This document shows positions 35,879 to 44,999 of a stretch of DNA of 64,000 nt, piece by piece (position 1 is the stretch's first letter; each line of letters opens with the position of its first letter). The translations under genes were made by a program, and so were the position numbers. The stretch lies in contig CP148031.1 of assembly GCA_040500365.1 (NCBI GenBank), forward strand, positions 1,116,001-1,180,000. The letters run 5' to 3'. This DNA is from Dehalobacter alkaniphilus (GTDB lineage: Bacteria; Bacillota; Desulfitobacteriia; Desulfitobacteriales; Syntrophobotulaceae). The notes under the pieces were generated by a model. It ran no database searches. It saw nothing but the letters and a program-made list of their open reading frames with translations, and was not told the origin of the DNA.

Positions 35879-37558
35879 TTGAAAAAGCTAATCTGCGCAT
35901 TGCTTTTACTGGCAATGCTTTTTGCTTTAGCCGTACCTGCCTTTGCCGCCGATTCGAACATTGACGGCGGCGGTGGAGGTATGGGTCAGGGAACCGGGCA
36001 GAACTCATGGACACCGGGGCGTGACGGAGTGCGGATTACGGTCATTCGTGACAGTGACAATGCACCTGTATCTTCGTCGGTTGACTTTTCTAACGGAACC
36101 AATGGTGATATATCTATTCATTTTCAGTATAGAAATAAAATTAGCTATAAAAATGGCGCTGTCTTAGCTCCAAAGCAGAATGGTTATGTGTCTTTCAAAC
36201 CTGCAAACGCTATGCCACGCATTATCAGTTCCAATGGTTCCAGTAATATCGCAGCTATCCGAAGCTATTTTTGCCGTGAGGGAACGATCCGGGATATTGC
36301 CAATGCCACAGGATTAGATTACGATACCCTGATAAACGGCAAGTATAAGATTTTATTGGAGCCAATAGCGTATTTTAAGTACAACAGCGTTATGTTTGCC
36401 ATGACCGCCACGGAAGCGGCTTTGTACAACAAACAGGTTGGAAACGGCCTGCGGAGTAAGATGGTTTCTTTGTCCCACAAAAATCTGCCCTTGTCTATGT
36501 TTTTAGAAACCCCTGATTTGGGATTTCCGGCATGGAGCGGTTCTACAACAAAAGCACAGAGTGACGAAACCATTATTGCCAATTTGGGTATGGGCATTAT
36601 CCGCTTCTCTGAACCTGACCCGGAACCGCCCAAGGAAAGCAACGTGACCTATCGCACGGATACAGAGGTCATTACAGCCATCACACTTACGGCCGGTTCA
36701 CAGAAAACGCCGGATAATTCAGCATACGCAAGGTTTTCCATCAACGGAAAGACCTATTCCCATACGGATATTTACATCCCGGAAGACGGCTCCCAACTGG
36801 CATGGGTTAAGTGGCGGACACCCAAGGAGCCGGGATTTATTACGATTACCGTTACCAGCAACTGCTCTCTGAGCAGCAGTGAAATTGTAGCGGAGATTGT
36901 AGACCTTGATAAGAATCCGCCGTCCGACCCGCAGGCGAATGACCGCAATGATGGCTTTAGCATTCCGTCTGCGCCGAATAAGCCAAACACCACAACACTG
37001 ACATGGGGCGAATGGGACTGCTGGTGGCACGAGTATTGGGTATGGCACAGCGGTGATGAAGATGAGGACGGCTGGTGGGAGGATGAGGGCTGGTTTGAAT
37101 ATGCCTGGCTCTCTTACTCCGCAAGCCTGACCGCCAATCTGAGTACCAAGCCGGATGAGAAGGCTCCTACCGCCTCCGGGAAAACGATGAAAAGCGGCTA
37201 TGGCCTGAACGCTGATGTATCGGCACAGGTCCGTTCCTCCGCTCCCAGCAGCCACATCACCGGAGCACAGAATGTGGTAGCCTACTTCCCGGAATTTAAT
37301 TATTCGACTTATTGGAGGTTGTTAAGGCGGTTGAATACTGGCTATTCCAGTACCTTTGAGTTTCAGAAAAACAAATACAGTACCTACGGCCAGCCCTGCC
37401 ATTTTTCACCGGTGTGGTTCCCGGACGGACGGTACACCACCTATACGGAATGCCTTGATGCGTGGACACCGGCCGGGATGCTGCAAATCAACCTGACGGA
37501 CGATCTGACCATTCGTGAATCACTTTTCAGCGACTGGCATATCCGTCCTATAAAGTGA
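35879..37558 (+). CDS. Large secreted protein with Trp/acidic-rich segment
   Basis: 559 residues, TTG start after GGAGGTGAT. Signal peptide with cleavage after PAFA (residue ~24). A glycine-rich linker, then LysM-like? region REGTIRDIANATGLDYDTLI, which is not enough to assign. Residues ~375-415 are exceptionally rich in W, D and E (WDCWWHEYWVWH, DEDGWWEDEGW). No anchor motif. It lies between a stalk protein and VirB4, so an exposed part of the mating apparatus is likely. Confidence 0.75.
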   Translation: MKKLICALLLLAMLFALAVPAFAADSNIDGGGGGMGQGTGQNSWTPGRDGVRITVIRDSDNAPVSSSVDFSNGTNGDISIHFQYRNKISYKNGAVLAPKQNGYVSFKPANAMPRIISSNGSSNIAAIRSYFCREGTIRDIANATGLDYDTLINGKYKILLEPIAYFKYNSVMFAMTATEAALYNKQVGNGLRSKMVSLSHKNLPLSMFLETPDLGFPAWSGSTTKAQSDETIIANLGMGIIRFSEPDPEPPKESNVTYRTDTEVITAITLTAGSQKTPDNSAYARFSINGKTYSHTDIYIPEDGSQLAWVKWRTPKEPGFITITVTSNCSLSSSEIVAEIVDLDKNPPSDPQANDRNDGFSIPSAPNKPNTTTLTWGEWDCWWHEYWVWHSGDEDEDGWWEDEGWFEYAWLSYSASLTANLSTKPDEKAPTASGKTMKSGYGLNADVSAQVRSSAPSSHITGAQNVVAYFPEFNYSTYWRLLRRLNTGYSSTFEFQKNKYSTYGQPCHFSPVWFPDGRYTTYTECLDAWTPAGMLQINLTDDLTIRESLFSDWHIRPIK

Positions 37559-37566
37559 GGTGGCCT

Positions 37567-38211
37567 ATGGGAAACCGAGCAATTTATATCATGCGGGAGA
37601 GCGGAGAAAACAACTTCTTTTCCGTGTATCACGGAGCAAATGCCCTGTCGCCGCTATTACGGATGTTTCAGGTGCAAAAGCTTCAGGAAGTATCTACCCG
37701 GACGGAATCCGTCAGCCATATTTTTGAACATCTGGACTACGACGGCGCCTATCAAAATCCCCGGCTGGACGATGCGGATATGTTCTGTAAACGTATCCCG
37801 CCTGCCGAAATGCCCGAATACAACAAGGCTTACGCAGAACGCAGCGAATTTGAAATGCGCATGATAATTGACCTCGATCAGAACTGCTTTATGATGGAAT
37901 ACAACCCCAACTGCCCATGGTATCGCACCATGGGCAGTTTTTCCATTGACCTTGATGTGGGACTGGATAACGTGCAAAAGCTCCTTGCCCATGCCGAGGA
38001 ACGGGGCATTACTGATTTTGGCAGGCTGCTTGCCATTTATCAGCGCAGCACCGGTCTTGAGGATAAGCTGGAATCTGCCCGTGGAACTATGCGCTTTGAA
38101 GAATATCTGGACTCTCCGCTGGCGCAGGAGGACAGAGAGTGCTACTGGCGGATGTTTGGGCATCCGGAAGAATTGGACGAGGAAATCCCCGAAGAAATGG
38201 AGGAACGATAG
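37567..38211 (+). CDS. Hypothetical protein upstream of VirB4 pair
   Basis: 214 residues from ATG at 37567. Soluble, acidic; has RAIYIMRESGENNFFSVYHG and LDVGLDNVQKLLAHAEERGI. No recognised catalytic motif. It ends immediately before the next start, so is part of the VirB4 transcript. Family not identified. Confidence 0.7.
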   Translation: MGNRAIYIMRESGENNFFSVYHGANALSPLLRMFQVQKLQEVSTRTESVSHIFEHLDYDGAYQNPRLDDADMFCKRIPPAEMPEYNKAYAERSEFEMRMIIDLDQNCFMMEYNPNCPWYRTMGSFSIDLDVGLDNVQKLLAHAEERGITDFGRLLAIYQRSTGLEDKLESARGTMRFEEYLDSPLAQEDRECYWRMFGHPEELDEEIPEEMEER

Positions 38212-38907
38212 ATGCAGGGACTCTTATTCCCGATTATTATGCTGACCGTCACCCTTGTGGGTGGCGGTCTTTTACTTTTGTTCTTGAAAACGGCTAAGAA
38301 ACGGCCGGTGTCAGACGAAGCGACCATGGCCATGCAGACCGCACAGCAGTTTATCAATGTACGGGATGTAAAAGACAAGTACCTATACACCAAGGATGGA
38401 TTGGTGCTTACCTATCTGCGTATACACGCAATCAGCATTGATCTTTACAGCAAAGCAGAAAAGAACACCCTAATTAAGCAGCTTACCGCCGAGCTATCCG
38501 ATATTCAGTATCCGTTTAAGTTTATGGCGGTCAGCAGACCCGTGGATATTTCACCCCTTATCTCCGACATGCAGGGAATGCTTAAAACCGCTGATGACAG
38601 GCGTAAAGAGCTTTTACGGCAAGAGATTTTGCAGATGAGCAGTTACGCGCTGTCCGGCGAAATCGTGGAACGCCAGTTCTATATTTCCCTTTGGGAACGG
38701 TATGAGGACGGCGCGGAAAAGGATTTACTGAAATGCGCATCCCTGCTGGCGGAAAAATTAACCACCAATGGAATCGGCTGTGATGTGCTCACGGAAAAGG
38801 AGATTGTGCGGCTTCTCAATCTGGTGAACAATCCCTCTTACACGCATTTAGAGGATACGGAATTTGAAGCTGTAATTTCAACGCTAAAGGAGGACATTTA
38901 TGCCTAA
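38212..38907 (+). CDS. Membrane-anchored protein resembling VirB4 N-terminal region
   Basis: 231 residues. One N-terminal membrane helix (~3-25), then a soluble domain with DGLVLTYLRIHAISIDLYSK and PFKFMAVSRPVD, a pattern like the N-terminal domain of TraC/VirB4 ATPases. It overlaps VirB4 by 8 bases. It may anchor the ATPase to the membrane (inference). Confidence 0.7.
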   Translation: MQGLLFPIIMLTVTLVGGGLLLLFLKTAKKRPVSDEATMAMQTAQQFINVRDVKDKYLYTKDGLVLTYLRIHAISIDLYSKAEKNTLIKQLTAELSDIQYPFKFMAVSRPVDISPLISDMQGMLKTADDRRKELLRQEILQMSSYALSGEIVERQFYISLWERYEDGAEKDLLKCASLLAEKLTTNGIGCDVLTEKEIVRLLNLVNNPSYTHLEDTEFEAVISTLKEDIYA

Positions 38908-40738
38908 AAAACAAACAGTGCAGGAACGGAATATCACCAATTCCGCCCTGCTCAATGTCGTTACCCCTATGGGGTTGGAATTCACGAAAAACAGCCTTTC
39001 CGTGGGTGAAAATCTCGGTAAGATATATGGCCTGATCCGCTATCCGCAAAAGGTGGAAACGGAATGGCTGTCTAAAATCACAAATATCCCGTCTACTATT
39101 GTATCCATTGGCTTTAAGCCGGTAGATAACGCCACGCTGATTAACGCCATTTCCCGAAGTGTGGTTCAGCAGCGTGGATTTGCCGAGGGCGCCAAAGACC
39201 CATTGACCCGCCAGCGTGCGGAAAAAGCAGCCGAGGACGGCGAGAAAATCATCATGCAGATTGACCGTGAGGGGGAAACCGTAGGGCTTATGAACGTGTC
39301 GGTCATGCCCATTGCCAAGGATGACCGTAATTTCAAAAAGGTCTGCCGACGTGCGGAAAGCATGATCAGCGTGCTAAAGTGCAAGATGAGGGTCATTCCT
39401 AATCTGCAAAAGGAGTGCTTTCAGCATATTTCTCCGTCCTTTCCGTCCAACGGAAAGATAGAAAGCATCCTGCAAAAGATTGTTCCCATGTCTACCTTTG
39501 TGGGCGGCTTTCCCTTTGCAAGCTCCGGCTTTAATGACGGCGAGGGCTACTACTTTGCACAGGACACAAGCGGCAGCCTTGTTATTGTGGATATTTGGAA
39601 ACGCGGAAGCGACCGCACCAACAGCAATTTCGTCATTATGGGCAATTCCGGTGTAGGCAAGTCTACCGCTATCAAACACATCATCATGTCGGAGTTTATG
39701 AAAGGCACCAAAATCCTTGTAGCAGACCCAGAAAGTGAATACAAAGACCTTTGCTTTAACCTTGGCTGTGGCGATGGCTGGATTAACGCCGTGGGCGGTT
39801 CTTCGGGTATGATTAACCCCTTGCAGGTACGGCCCTCTCCACGTGATGATGAACAGGAAAAGGAAGTCGACAGGCTGTACCGGGATGAAGGATACGGAAT
39901 GAACGACCTGGCACTGCATATGAAAAACCTTGAAATCTTTTTCAGCTTATATATCCCAAGTCTTAGTGACATGCAAAAGGCGGTCTTGAAGAAATGCCTT
40001 GTAGAGTTGTATCGAAAGTTCGGTATTACATGGGATACAGATATTGCGACTTTGAAGCCGAAGGATTTTCCGATATTTTCTGATTTATATCAGCTTATTA
40101 ATGAAAAGGCGGATACTGAGCAGGATAGGCAGGCATACGCAGACCTTGCGCTGTTGCTATATGACATTGCCGAGGGTGCAGACAGCTTCATTTGGAACGG
40201 ACACAGCACCATTACCAGCGATAGCCAGTTTATATGCCTTGACACAAACGCCTTGCAGGAAACCAGCGACAGTATCAAGCGGACGCAGTATTTCAATATC
40301 CTCACCTATTGCTGGGAGCAGATGAGTCGAAACCGGGAGGAACGGGTGCTGTTGATTTGCGATGAGGCTTATTTGATGATTGATCAAAAGGTGCCACAAT
40401 CTCTTGTCTATCTCCGCAATGCCATGAAACGGGCAAGAAAATATGAGGCGGCGCTGGGCATTATTTCTCACAGCGTCATTGACTTTCTTTCGGAAAGTAT
40501 CAAGCAGTATGGGCAGGCGCTGCTTGATATTCCGTGCTATAAGCTTTTAATGGGAACGGATGGCCCCAACTTGAAGGAAACGGCCAAGCTCTACGATCTG
40601 ACGGAAGTGGAACAGGAGCTTTTACTTGCAAGAAAGCGCGGTCACGCCTTGTTCATGGTGGGTGCAAAGCGACTGCACATCAATTTTGAAATTCCTGATT
40701 ATAAGCTTTTGTATATGGGAAAAGCGGGAGGAAGATAA
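38900..40738 (+). CDS. VirB4/TraC-type conjugation ATPase
   Basis: 612 residues. Walker A GNSGVGKSTAIKH near residue 247; Walker B VLLICDEAYLM near 484; the motif GPNLKET and RKRGHALFMVG follow as in VirB4 proteins. It drives substrate transport and pilus subunit handling in the type IV system. RBS AAAGGAGG overlaps the end of the previous gene. Confidence 0.95.
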   Translation: MPKKQTVQERNITNSALLNVVTPMGLEFTKNSLSVGENLGKIYGLIRYPQKVETEWLSKITNIPSTIVSIGFKPVDNATLINAISRSVVQQRGFAEGAKDPLTRQRAEKAAEDGEKIIMQIDREGETVGLMNVSVMPIAKDDRNFKKVCRRAESMISVLKCKMRVIPNLQKECFQHISPSFPSNGKIESILQKIVPMSTFVGGFPFASSGFNDGEGYYFAQDTSGSLVIVDIWKRGSDRTNSNFVIMGNSGVGKSTAIKHIIMSEFMKGTKILVADPESEYKDLCFNLGCGDGWINAVGGSSGMINPLQVRPSPRDDEQEKEVDRLYRDEGYGMNDLALHMKNLEIFFSLYIPSLSDMQKAVLKKCLVELYRKFGITWDTDIATLKPKDFPIFSDLYQLINEKADTEQDRQAYADLALLLYDIAEGADSFIWNGHSTITSDSQFICLDTNALQETSDSIKRTQYFNILTYCWEQMSRNREERVLLICDEAYLMIDQKVPQSLVYLRNAMKRARKYEAALGIISHSVIDFLSESIKQYGQALLDIPCYKLLMGTDGPNLKETAKLYDLTEVEQELLLARKRGHALFMVGAKRLHINFEIPDYKLLYMGKAGGR

Positions 40739-40744
40739 AAACAA

Positions 40745-40780
40745 ATGGGCTGCAAATTTTGCATTTGCAGCCCATCTTTT
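40745..40780. terminator. Bidirectional terminator between virB4 and a convergent small gene
   Basis: ATGGGCTGCAAAT (40745-40757) and ATTTGCAGCCCAT (40763-40775) form a perfect 13-bp stem. T-tracts lie on both sides (CTTTTA on the plus strand; TTTGTTTTT on the minus strand). Confidence 0.9.
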
Positions 40781-41030
40781 ACGGAATTATCGCTGTGGAG
40801 TCTATTGTGTTCTTCAATAATGTCCCGATATGGTCGGTCATGTCTTTGTTAGGGGTATCTAAATACAAGACATTCTCTTTTACATATAAATCTGCAGGTC
40901 GGTAAATCTCTCGCACAGACATTAAACAACTTGCATCAAAATGCTTAGCTACTTTTTCGCTTTCCAAATAGAACTTAATTATATAGCGAACACCATCTGT
41001 GATGGGATCAATTTTTAATATTTTAGCCAT
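40779..41030 (-). CDS. Small convergent protein of unknown function
   Basis: 83 residues on the minus strand, beginning MAKILKIDPITDGVRYIIKF, with GAAGGCGAGG upstream. It is soluble and without known motif. It is convergent with virB4 and shares the terminator. One of only two leftward genes in the transfer region, and AT-richer than its neighbours, so possibly a later insertion. Confidence 0.6.
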   Translation of the reverse strand: MAKILKIDPITDGVRYIIKFYLESEKVAKHFDASCLMSVREIYRPADLYVKENVLYLDTPNKDMTDHIGTLLKNTIDSTAIIP

Positions 41031-41194
41031 CAGTAAAACCTCGCCTTCTAATGTGATAATACAATTTTAGCAACCCAAAATTAGATTGTAAATAGCAATA
41101 AAACATTTTCGTCAGAAATGCTAACAAAAAAATTTTCAATTATATATTATAGGATTGTGTTGGTACAACTGCACAATCAGGAAAGGATAAGCGA

Positions 41195-42019
41195 ATGGCA
41201 GTAGACCCGATTACAGCCAAATTACTGGCACATATAGCGGCACAGGCCGCAACGGATGAGCAGGCGCGAAAACGCCTGCTCATTATTATTTTAGGTCCGG
41301 CAATTGCTTTGCTTTTACTAATTGCCCTGATCCTTTATATCCTGACCAGTCCGTTATCCATTTTTGCAGAATGGGCAATGGGTAATGAGCTGGCCGCCAT
41401 CAAGGACTTGCAGATCAATTACGGCTATAACCAGAACATCGGTATTTATGAGCAGGATTATATTGAGGGCAGCGGACAGAGTTATGAAGGAGTCGTATTC
41501 ACGGACGGCGGCATGGAGGTGGTTTATTATAACCAGCTTGATGAGCACTGGGCGGACAAGATGTACGGCACTTCCGGCACCATCGGAGAGGGCGGCTGCG
41601 GCCCCACTGCCATGTCCATTGTCATATCCACCCTGACCGGAGAACCCCATGACCCCGTAGAACTGTCCAATTGGTCTGTCGCGGGCGGATACCGCTGTGA
41701 GGGGAACGGCTCCTATCACAGCCTGATACCGGCCGCCGCCGAGGGCTATGGATTATCCTGCGAGGGGGATTTGTCCGCACAGGACATCGTGGACGCGCTT
41801 TCTTCCGGCAAGCTGGTAGTGGCAATTATGAGTAAAGGACACTTTACCTCCAGCGGGCATTTTATTGTTCTGCGGGGTGTTACCAGCGAAGGAAAAATCC
41901 TTGTTGCTGATCCTGCCAGCCAGAAGCGCAGCCAGCAGGAGTGGGATCTGTCGCTGATTATGAATGAAGCTCGAAAAGGAGCTGCCGCAGGCGGTCCATT
42001 TTGGGCGATAGGAAACTGA
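41195..42019 (+). CDS. Membrane-anchored C39-like cysteine peptidase
   Basis: 274 residues. N-terminal cytoplasmic ~25 residues, one membrane helix (~28-50), then an external domain with the catalytic Cys in GGCGPTAMS, His in SGHFIVLRG and Asp in LVADPAS, the peptidase_C39_2 order. In Gram-positive elements such VirB1-like hydrolases open the wall for the mating channel; here a peptidase rather than a muramidase is used (family knowledge and inference). Confidence 0.85.
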   Translation: MAVDPITAKLLAHIAAQAATDEQARKRLLIIILGPAIALLLLIALILYILTSPLSIFAEWAMGNELAAIKDLQINYGYNQNIGIYEQDYIEGSGQSYEGVVFTDGGMEVVYYNQLDEHWADKMYGTSGTIGEGGCGPTAMSIVISTLTGEPHDPVELSNWSVAGGYRCEGNGSYHSLIPAAAEGYGLSCEGDLSAQDIVDALSSGKLVVAIMSKGHFTSSGHFIVLRGVTSEGKILVADPASQKRSQQEWDLSLIMNEARKGAAAGGPFWAIGN

Positions 42020-42034
42020 CAGGAGGAAAACGAC

Positions 42035-43039
42035 ATGATTTTATATCTTTCATCCACAGAGCATACGAACCTGCTGGATTTTACCGGCTGGTATGATACG
42101 GACAGCGATACGCCCATCAAAAAGATGGTGGGCAGCTTTGTCCTCAAGCAGTTTATTGTCTATGATATGCGTAACTTTTCCCATGTGACCGAGGTTGTCC
42201 TAGATCGTATTGCCTTTGGGGACAGTGATGATGAATTTGCCGAGGCCATTGAAGAATTTCTGACCATGTACAGCCCTCGAATCACGGTGATTTACGAGGG
42301 GTTGAAACAGGACAGTTCTTTGTTTCAGGCTCTTTTGAACAGTGGTGTGGGCAATATCGTCTGCGAAACGGAAATTGCCGCTATCCAACGTGAAATAACC
42401 GAGTGCCTGAGTGAGCAGGGTATGACACGTTATCATCCAAAGGAGCGGACAAAAAAAGCGGAGGGAATCAAACGCTATCGGTTTGACTGTGAGAATATCC
42501 ATATTGCCGTTATTTCCTCGCAGCCGCGAATGGGAGCTACCACCATGGCTATCGGATTGTCCTCTTGGCTTGCCGCTGTGGGAGCTTCCGTTTGTTATGT
42601 GGAGGAAAACGACAGCGGAATTTTGACCACTATGGTAGCCGATTATGATATGGAGCCGGAGGGTGACGGCTGGCGGCTGGACGGTGTGTACTATGGAAAT
42701 TCCCCAATGACAAAGCCTGTAAATTTTATTATTTATGATATTGGATATACCCCGAACCTAAATGAAACCGTAAAAACCGCTGACATGCTGCTGGCAGTGT
42801 GCGGTACAAAACCATATGAGCTTCCCCGTTCCATGCTTTTGCTGAAAAGGTTGGAAACCATGGACGCTACCGTGCTTTGCCCTTTTACTCACGAAAAGGT
42901 AAAAGGTGATTATGCTGCCATTCTGCAAAGCGATTTTCACAACGTATTGTTTTTAGAGTACCAGCCCGAACCCACGGATGGCAGGTGCAATGCCAAGGCA
43001 TATAAAGCCATGATGACAAAGTATATCGCCGGAGCGTAA
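42035..43039 (+). CDS. CpaE/TadZ-like protein with altered P-loop
   Basis: 334 residues. An N-terminal receiver-like half, then a MinD-type P-loop domain: SSQPRMGATTMAIGLSSWLA in place of the usual GxGKT, and FIIYDIGYTPN as Walker B. The lysine of Walker A is missing, so ATP hydrolysis is doubtful. Second TadZ-like protein in the element. GGAGG precedes ATG at 42035. Confidence 0.75.
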   Translation: MILYLSSTEHTNLLDFTGWYDTDSDTPIKKMVGSFVLKQFIVYDMRNFSHVTEVVLDRIAFGDSDDEFAEAIEEFLTMYSPRITVIYEGLKQDSSLFQALLNSGVGNIVCETEIAAIQREITECLSEQGMTRYHPKERTKKAEGIKRYRFDCENIHIAVISSQPRMGATTMAIGLSSWLAAVGASVCYVEENDSGILTTMVADYDMEPEGDGWRLDGVYYGNSPMTKPVNFIIYDIGYTPNLNETVKTADMLLAVCGTKPYELPRSMLLLKRLETMDATVLCPFTHEKVKGDYAAILQSDFHNVLFLEYQPEPTDGRCNAKAYKAMMTKYIAGA

Positions 43040-43061
43040 TGCTCCGGCATGAGGAGAATTT

Positions 43062-43697
43062 ATGATGACAAAGCAAGCTGAACTAAAACAACAGGCATAT
43101 GCCAGCGGTTTGAAAAGCCGTGCGCTTTCCGTGCTGATTTATCTGATCGACCGTTCCAATGCTGATTTAACCTGTTTTCCTGCCATTCCAACCATGGCAG
43201 AGCAACTACATATCTCGGTATCCACCGTGAAACGCGCCTTGAAAGAGCTTGTGGACTCTGACTTTCTAAAAAAAGACAGCCGTTTCCGTGAAAATAACCG
43301 CGGGCAGACCTCAAACCTCTATTCGCTGATGTTTAACGAGGAAGCTCCCCCGCCTGAAAATGACAACAACCCTGACCACAGGGAGTTCATAGAGCCTGCC
43401 GCACAAAGTTCACCCGCAGGTGAATATAAGGCAGAACATATTACATTTGCCGCCATAGCTTCTAAACAGAAGCAGTGCGGCCATGAGCCGCAGAAAACAA
43501 CAACGGAACAAACGCCGCAGCATGAGCCAAAACCCTGTATTTACCACATAGATAACCCCGTTCACACTTTACTTTTAAATGGATTCAAACTGCCCCAAAT
43601 CCTTCTTACAGCCAAAGAAAACGCAGGGCAATTTCTGCCCTGCGCTGCTGATCTTTTTATGTGGACGGGGGTGGGGTTCAATTTGCATCCCCCTTGA
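43062..43697 (+). CDS. Helix-turn-helix protein at the end of the transfer region
   Basis: 211 residues (ATG ATG start). Residues ~10-75 form a winged HTH of HTH_36 type (LKSRALSVLIYLIDRS, TMAEQLHISVSTVKRALKEL). The rest is low-complexity P/Q/E/H, ending FMWTGVGFNLHPP. The last codons run through a perfect hairpin (43622-43644). It may regulate transfer or replication genes. After it the sequence changes to AT-rich DNA. Confidence 0.8.
   Translation: MMTKQAELKQQAYASGLKSRALSVLIYLIDRSNADLTCFPAIPTMAEQLHISVSTVKRALKELVDSDFLKKDSRFRENNRGQTSNLYSLMFNEEAPPPENDNNPDHREFIEPAAQSSPAGEYKAEHITFAAIASKQKQCGHEPQKTTTEQTPQHEPKPCIYHIDNPVHTLLLNGFKLPQILLTAKENAGQFLPCAADLFMWTGVGFNLHPP
43622..43658 (+). terminator. Hairpin with delayed T-tract inside the HTH gene 3' end
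   Basis: CGCAGGGCA (43622-43630) and TGCCCTGCG (43636-43644), loop ATTTC; TTTTT follows 9 bases after the stem. Overlaps coding sequence, so terminator function is uncertain. Confidence 0.4.
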
Positions 43698-43779
43698 ACT
43701 ACTCAGTCTAACTGTTGATAAAAGCGAAAAAATAATTATACTTGCGAAATCTTCTACGAAATATTCATGAATGAAAAAA

Positions 43780-44355
43780 TCAGTCATTTTTTTGAAGCAA
43801 TTTTTGAAATCCGTAGAATGATGCTGTGCTCAAAATATTAACAACCTCTGTTTCTGTAAGGTTCACTTCATTTTTTAGCCACTTTAAATAGGTTGCGATT
43901 ATACCTGAAACATAAAACTCTGCGTATAGCTCAAGTTCATCTTTTGACATGTTTATCCCATCAGACAATGTTTCTATTGCTACACTTTTTACAATATCCT
44001 TGATTTCTTCCCAGAAAAAAGCGTAGGATGGCATTTTTGCAATATGCCGGTAAAGATCAATATCGCGTTGAACTACCACATTGAGTGACTGGAATAAAGC
44101 CAAGACATCAAAAGACCGATCGAAAAAATCATTTTTTTCTAATACCAAAAGAAAATCATTTATGAGATTTTTATAAAACTCATCCATGATTGCCTCTGGG
44201 GAATCATAGTGGAGGTAAAAGGTCTTTCGATCAATATTAGCTCGATTAGCAATGTCCGTAACAGTAATTTTGGAGGATTTATTGTTTTTTAGTATTGAGA
44301 AAAAAGCTTCTCTAATTGCCTTTTTTGTTTTCGTGATTCTTCTATCCTGAGCCAT
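43780..44355 (-). CDS. TetR/AcrR-family regulator
   Basis: 191 residues, start at 44355. The N-terminal HTH (KAIREAFFSILKNN, ITVTDIANRANIDRKTFYLH) is typical; the ligand domain includes ELYAEFYVSGIIATYLKWL, as in TetR proteins of the DhaS type. It is divergent from the envelope operon and separated by 143 bases with a strong rightward promoter, so it likely represses that operon in response to a small hydrophobic ligand (inference). Confidence 0.88.
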   Translation of the reverse strand: MAQDRRITKTKKAIREAFFSILKNNKSSKITVTDIANRANIDRKTFYLHYDSPEAIMDEFYKNLINDFLLVLEKNDFFDRSFDVLALFQSLNVVVQRDIDLYRHIAKMPSYAFFWEEIKDIVKSVAIETLSDGINMSKDELELYAEFYVSGIIATYLKWLKNEVNLTETEVVNILSTASFYGFQKLLQKND

Positions 44356-44413
44356 AAAAACCCCACTTTCTTTAAAAATGTAGAATATTCCACAGTAGTC
44401 GATATACTGGCAA

Positions 44414-44442
44414 TTGATTAAATGCGTATAGGTAATTATAAT
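44414..44442 (+). promoter_or_regulatory. Promoter of the envelope-gene operon
   Basis: TTGATT at 44414-44419, 17-base spacer, TATAAT at 44437-44442. ATGCGT at 44422-44427 and ACGCAT at 44464-44469 flank the -10 box as a distant inverted repeat. Region lies between tetR and the HD-domain gene and is the likely TetR target. Confidence 0.75.
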
Positions 44443-44498
44443 ACACATATATAGAAAAATCAACGCATGAGGAATAAAAAGGAGGAATTTTTTAATAT

Positions 44499-44999
44499 AT
44501 GGTTTTAAAAGAATATGAACCACTCATTGTAAATGTTATTAAGCAACTGTGTGAAGATTCACATTTTTCGCAAACAACTAAATATAAGCAGCATGGAAAT
44601 ATAAGCATATATGAACACAGCATTGCCGTAGCATACACAAGTTGTTGGATTGCAAGTAAACTTTATTTTAACGTGGATTATACAACGTTGATCAGAGGAG
44701 CTCTGCTTCACGATTACTTTTTATATGATTGGCATGAGAGAAATAACGAACATCGTCTGCATGCCTTTTCCCATCCTCGAAAAGCCATGCAGAATGCTTG
44801 TGAGGATTTTAAACTAACTTCAAAAGAGGAAAATATTATTCTTCGACATATGTTTCCGTTGACACCCATACCACCGTATTATCTGGAAAGCTGGATAGTA
44901 TGTGTTGCGGATAAATACTGCGCTCTGAAAGAAACATTGCGAATAGATGATATACAGGTAAAAAAATGTATAGGAGCATATCAGTATGATTTTAAGTAA
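44499..44999 (+). CDS. HD-domain phosphohydrolase-like protein
   Basis: 166 residues. Metal-binding HD motif: His in IYEHSIAVAY, HD in GALLHDYFLY and Asp in CVADKYCAL. The family hydrolyses phosphate esters of nucleotides or related signals. First gene of the operon; AAAGGAGGAA lies ~12 bases upstream. Its end overlaps the next gene by 14 bases. Substrate unknown. Confidence 0.85.
   Translation: MVLKEYEPLIVNVIKQLCEDSHFSQTTKYKQHGNISIYEHSIAVAYTSCWIASKLYFNVDYTTLIRGALLHDYFLYDWHERNNEHRLHAFSHPRKAMQNACEDFKLTSKEENIILRHMFPLTPIPPYYLESWIVCVADKYCALKETLRIDDIQVKKCIGAYQYDFK

Noticed and set aside
43640..43780. Change of composition as the right end of the conjugative element
   Set aside because: A clear shift in base composition is seen, but no direct repeat or att-like sequence could be matched without the left end.
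44370..44420. TTCCACAGTAG...TACTGG as a TetR operator
   Set aside because: Only short, imperfect symmetry; not strong enough to list as a site.
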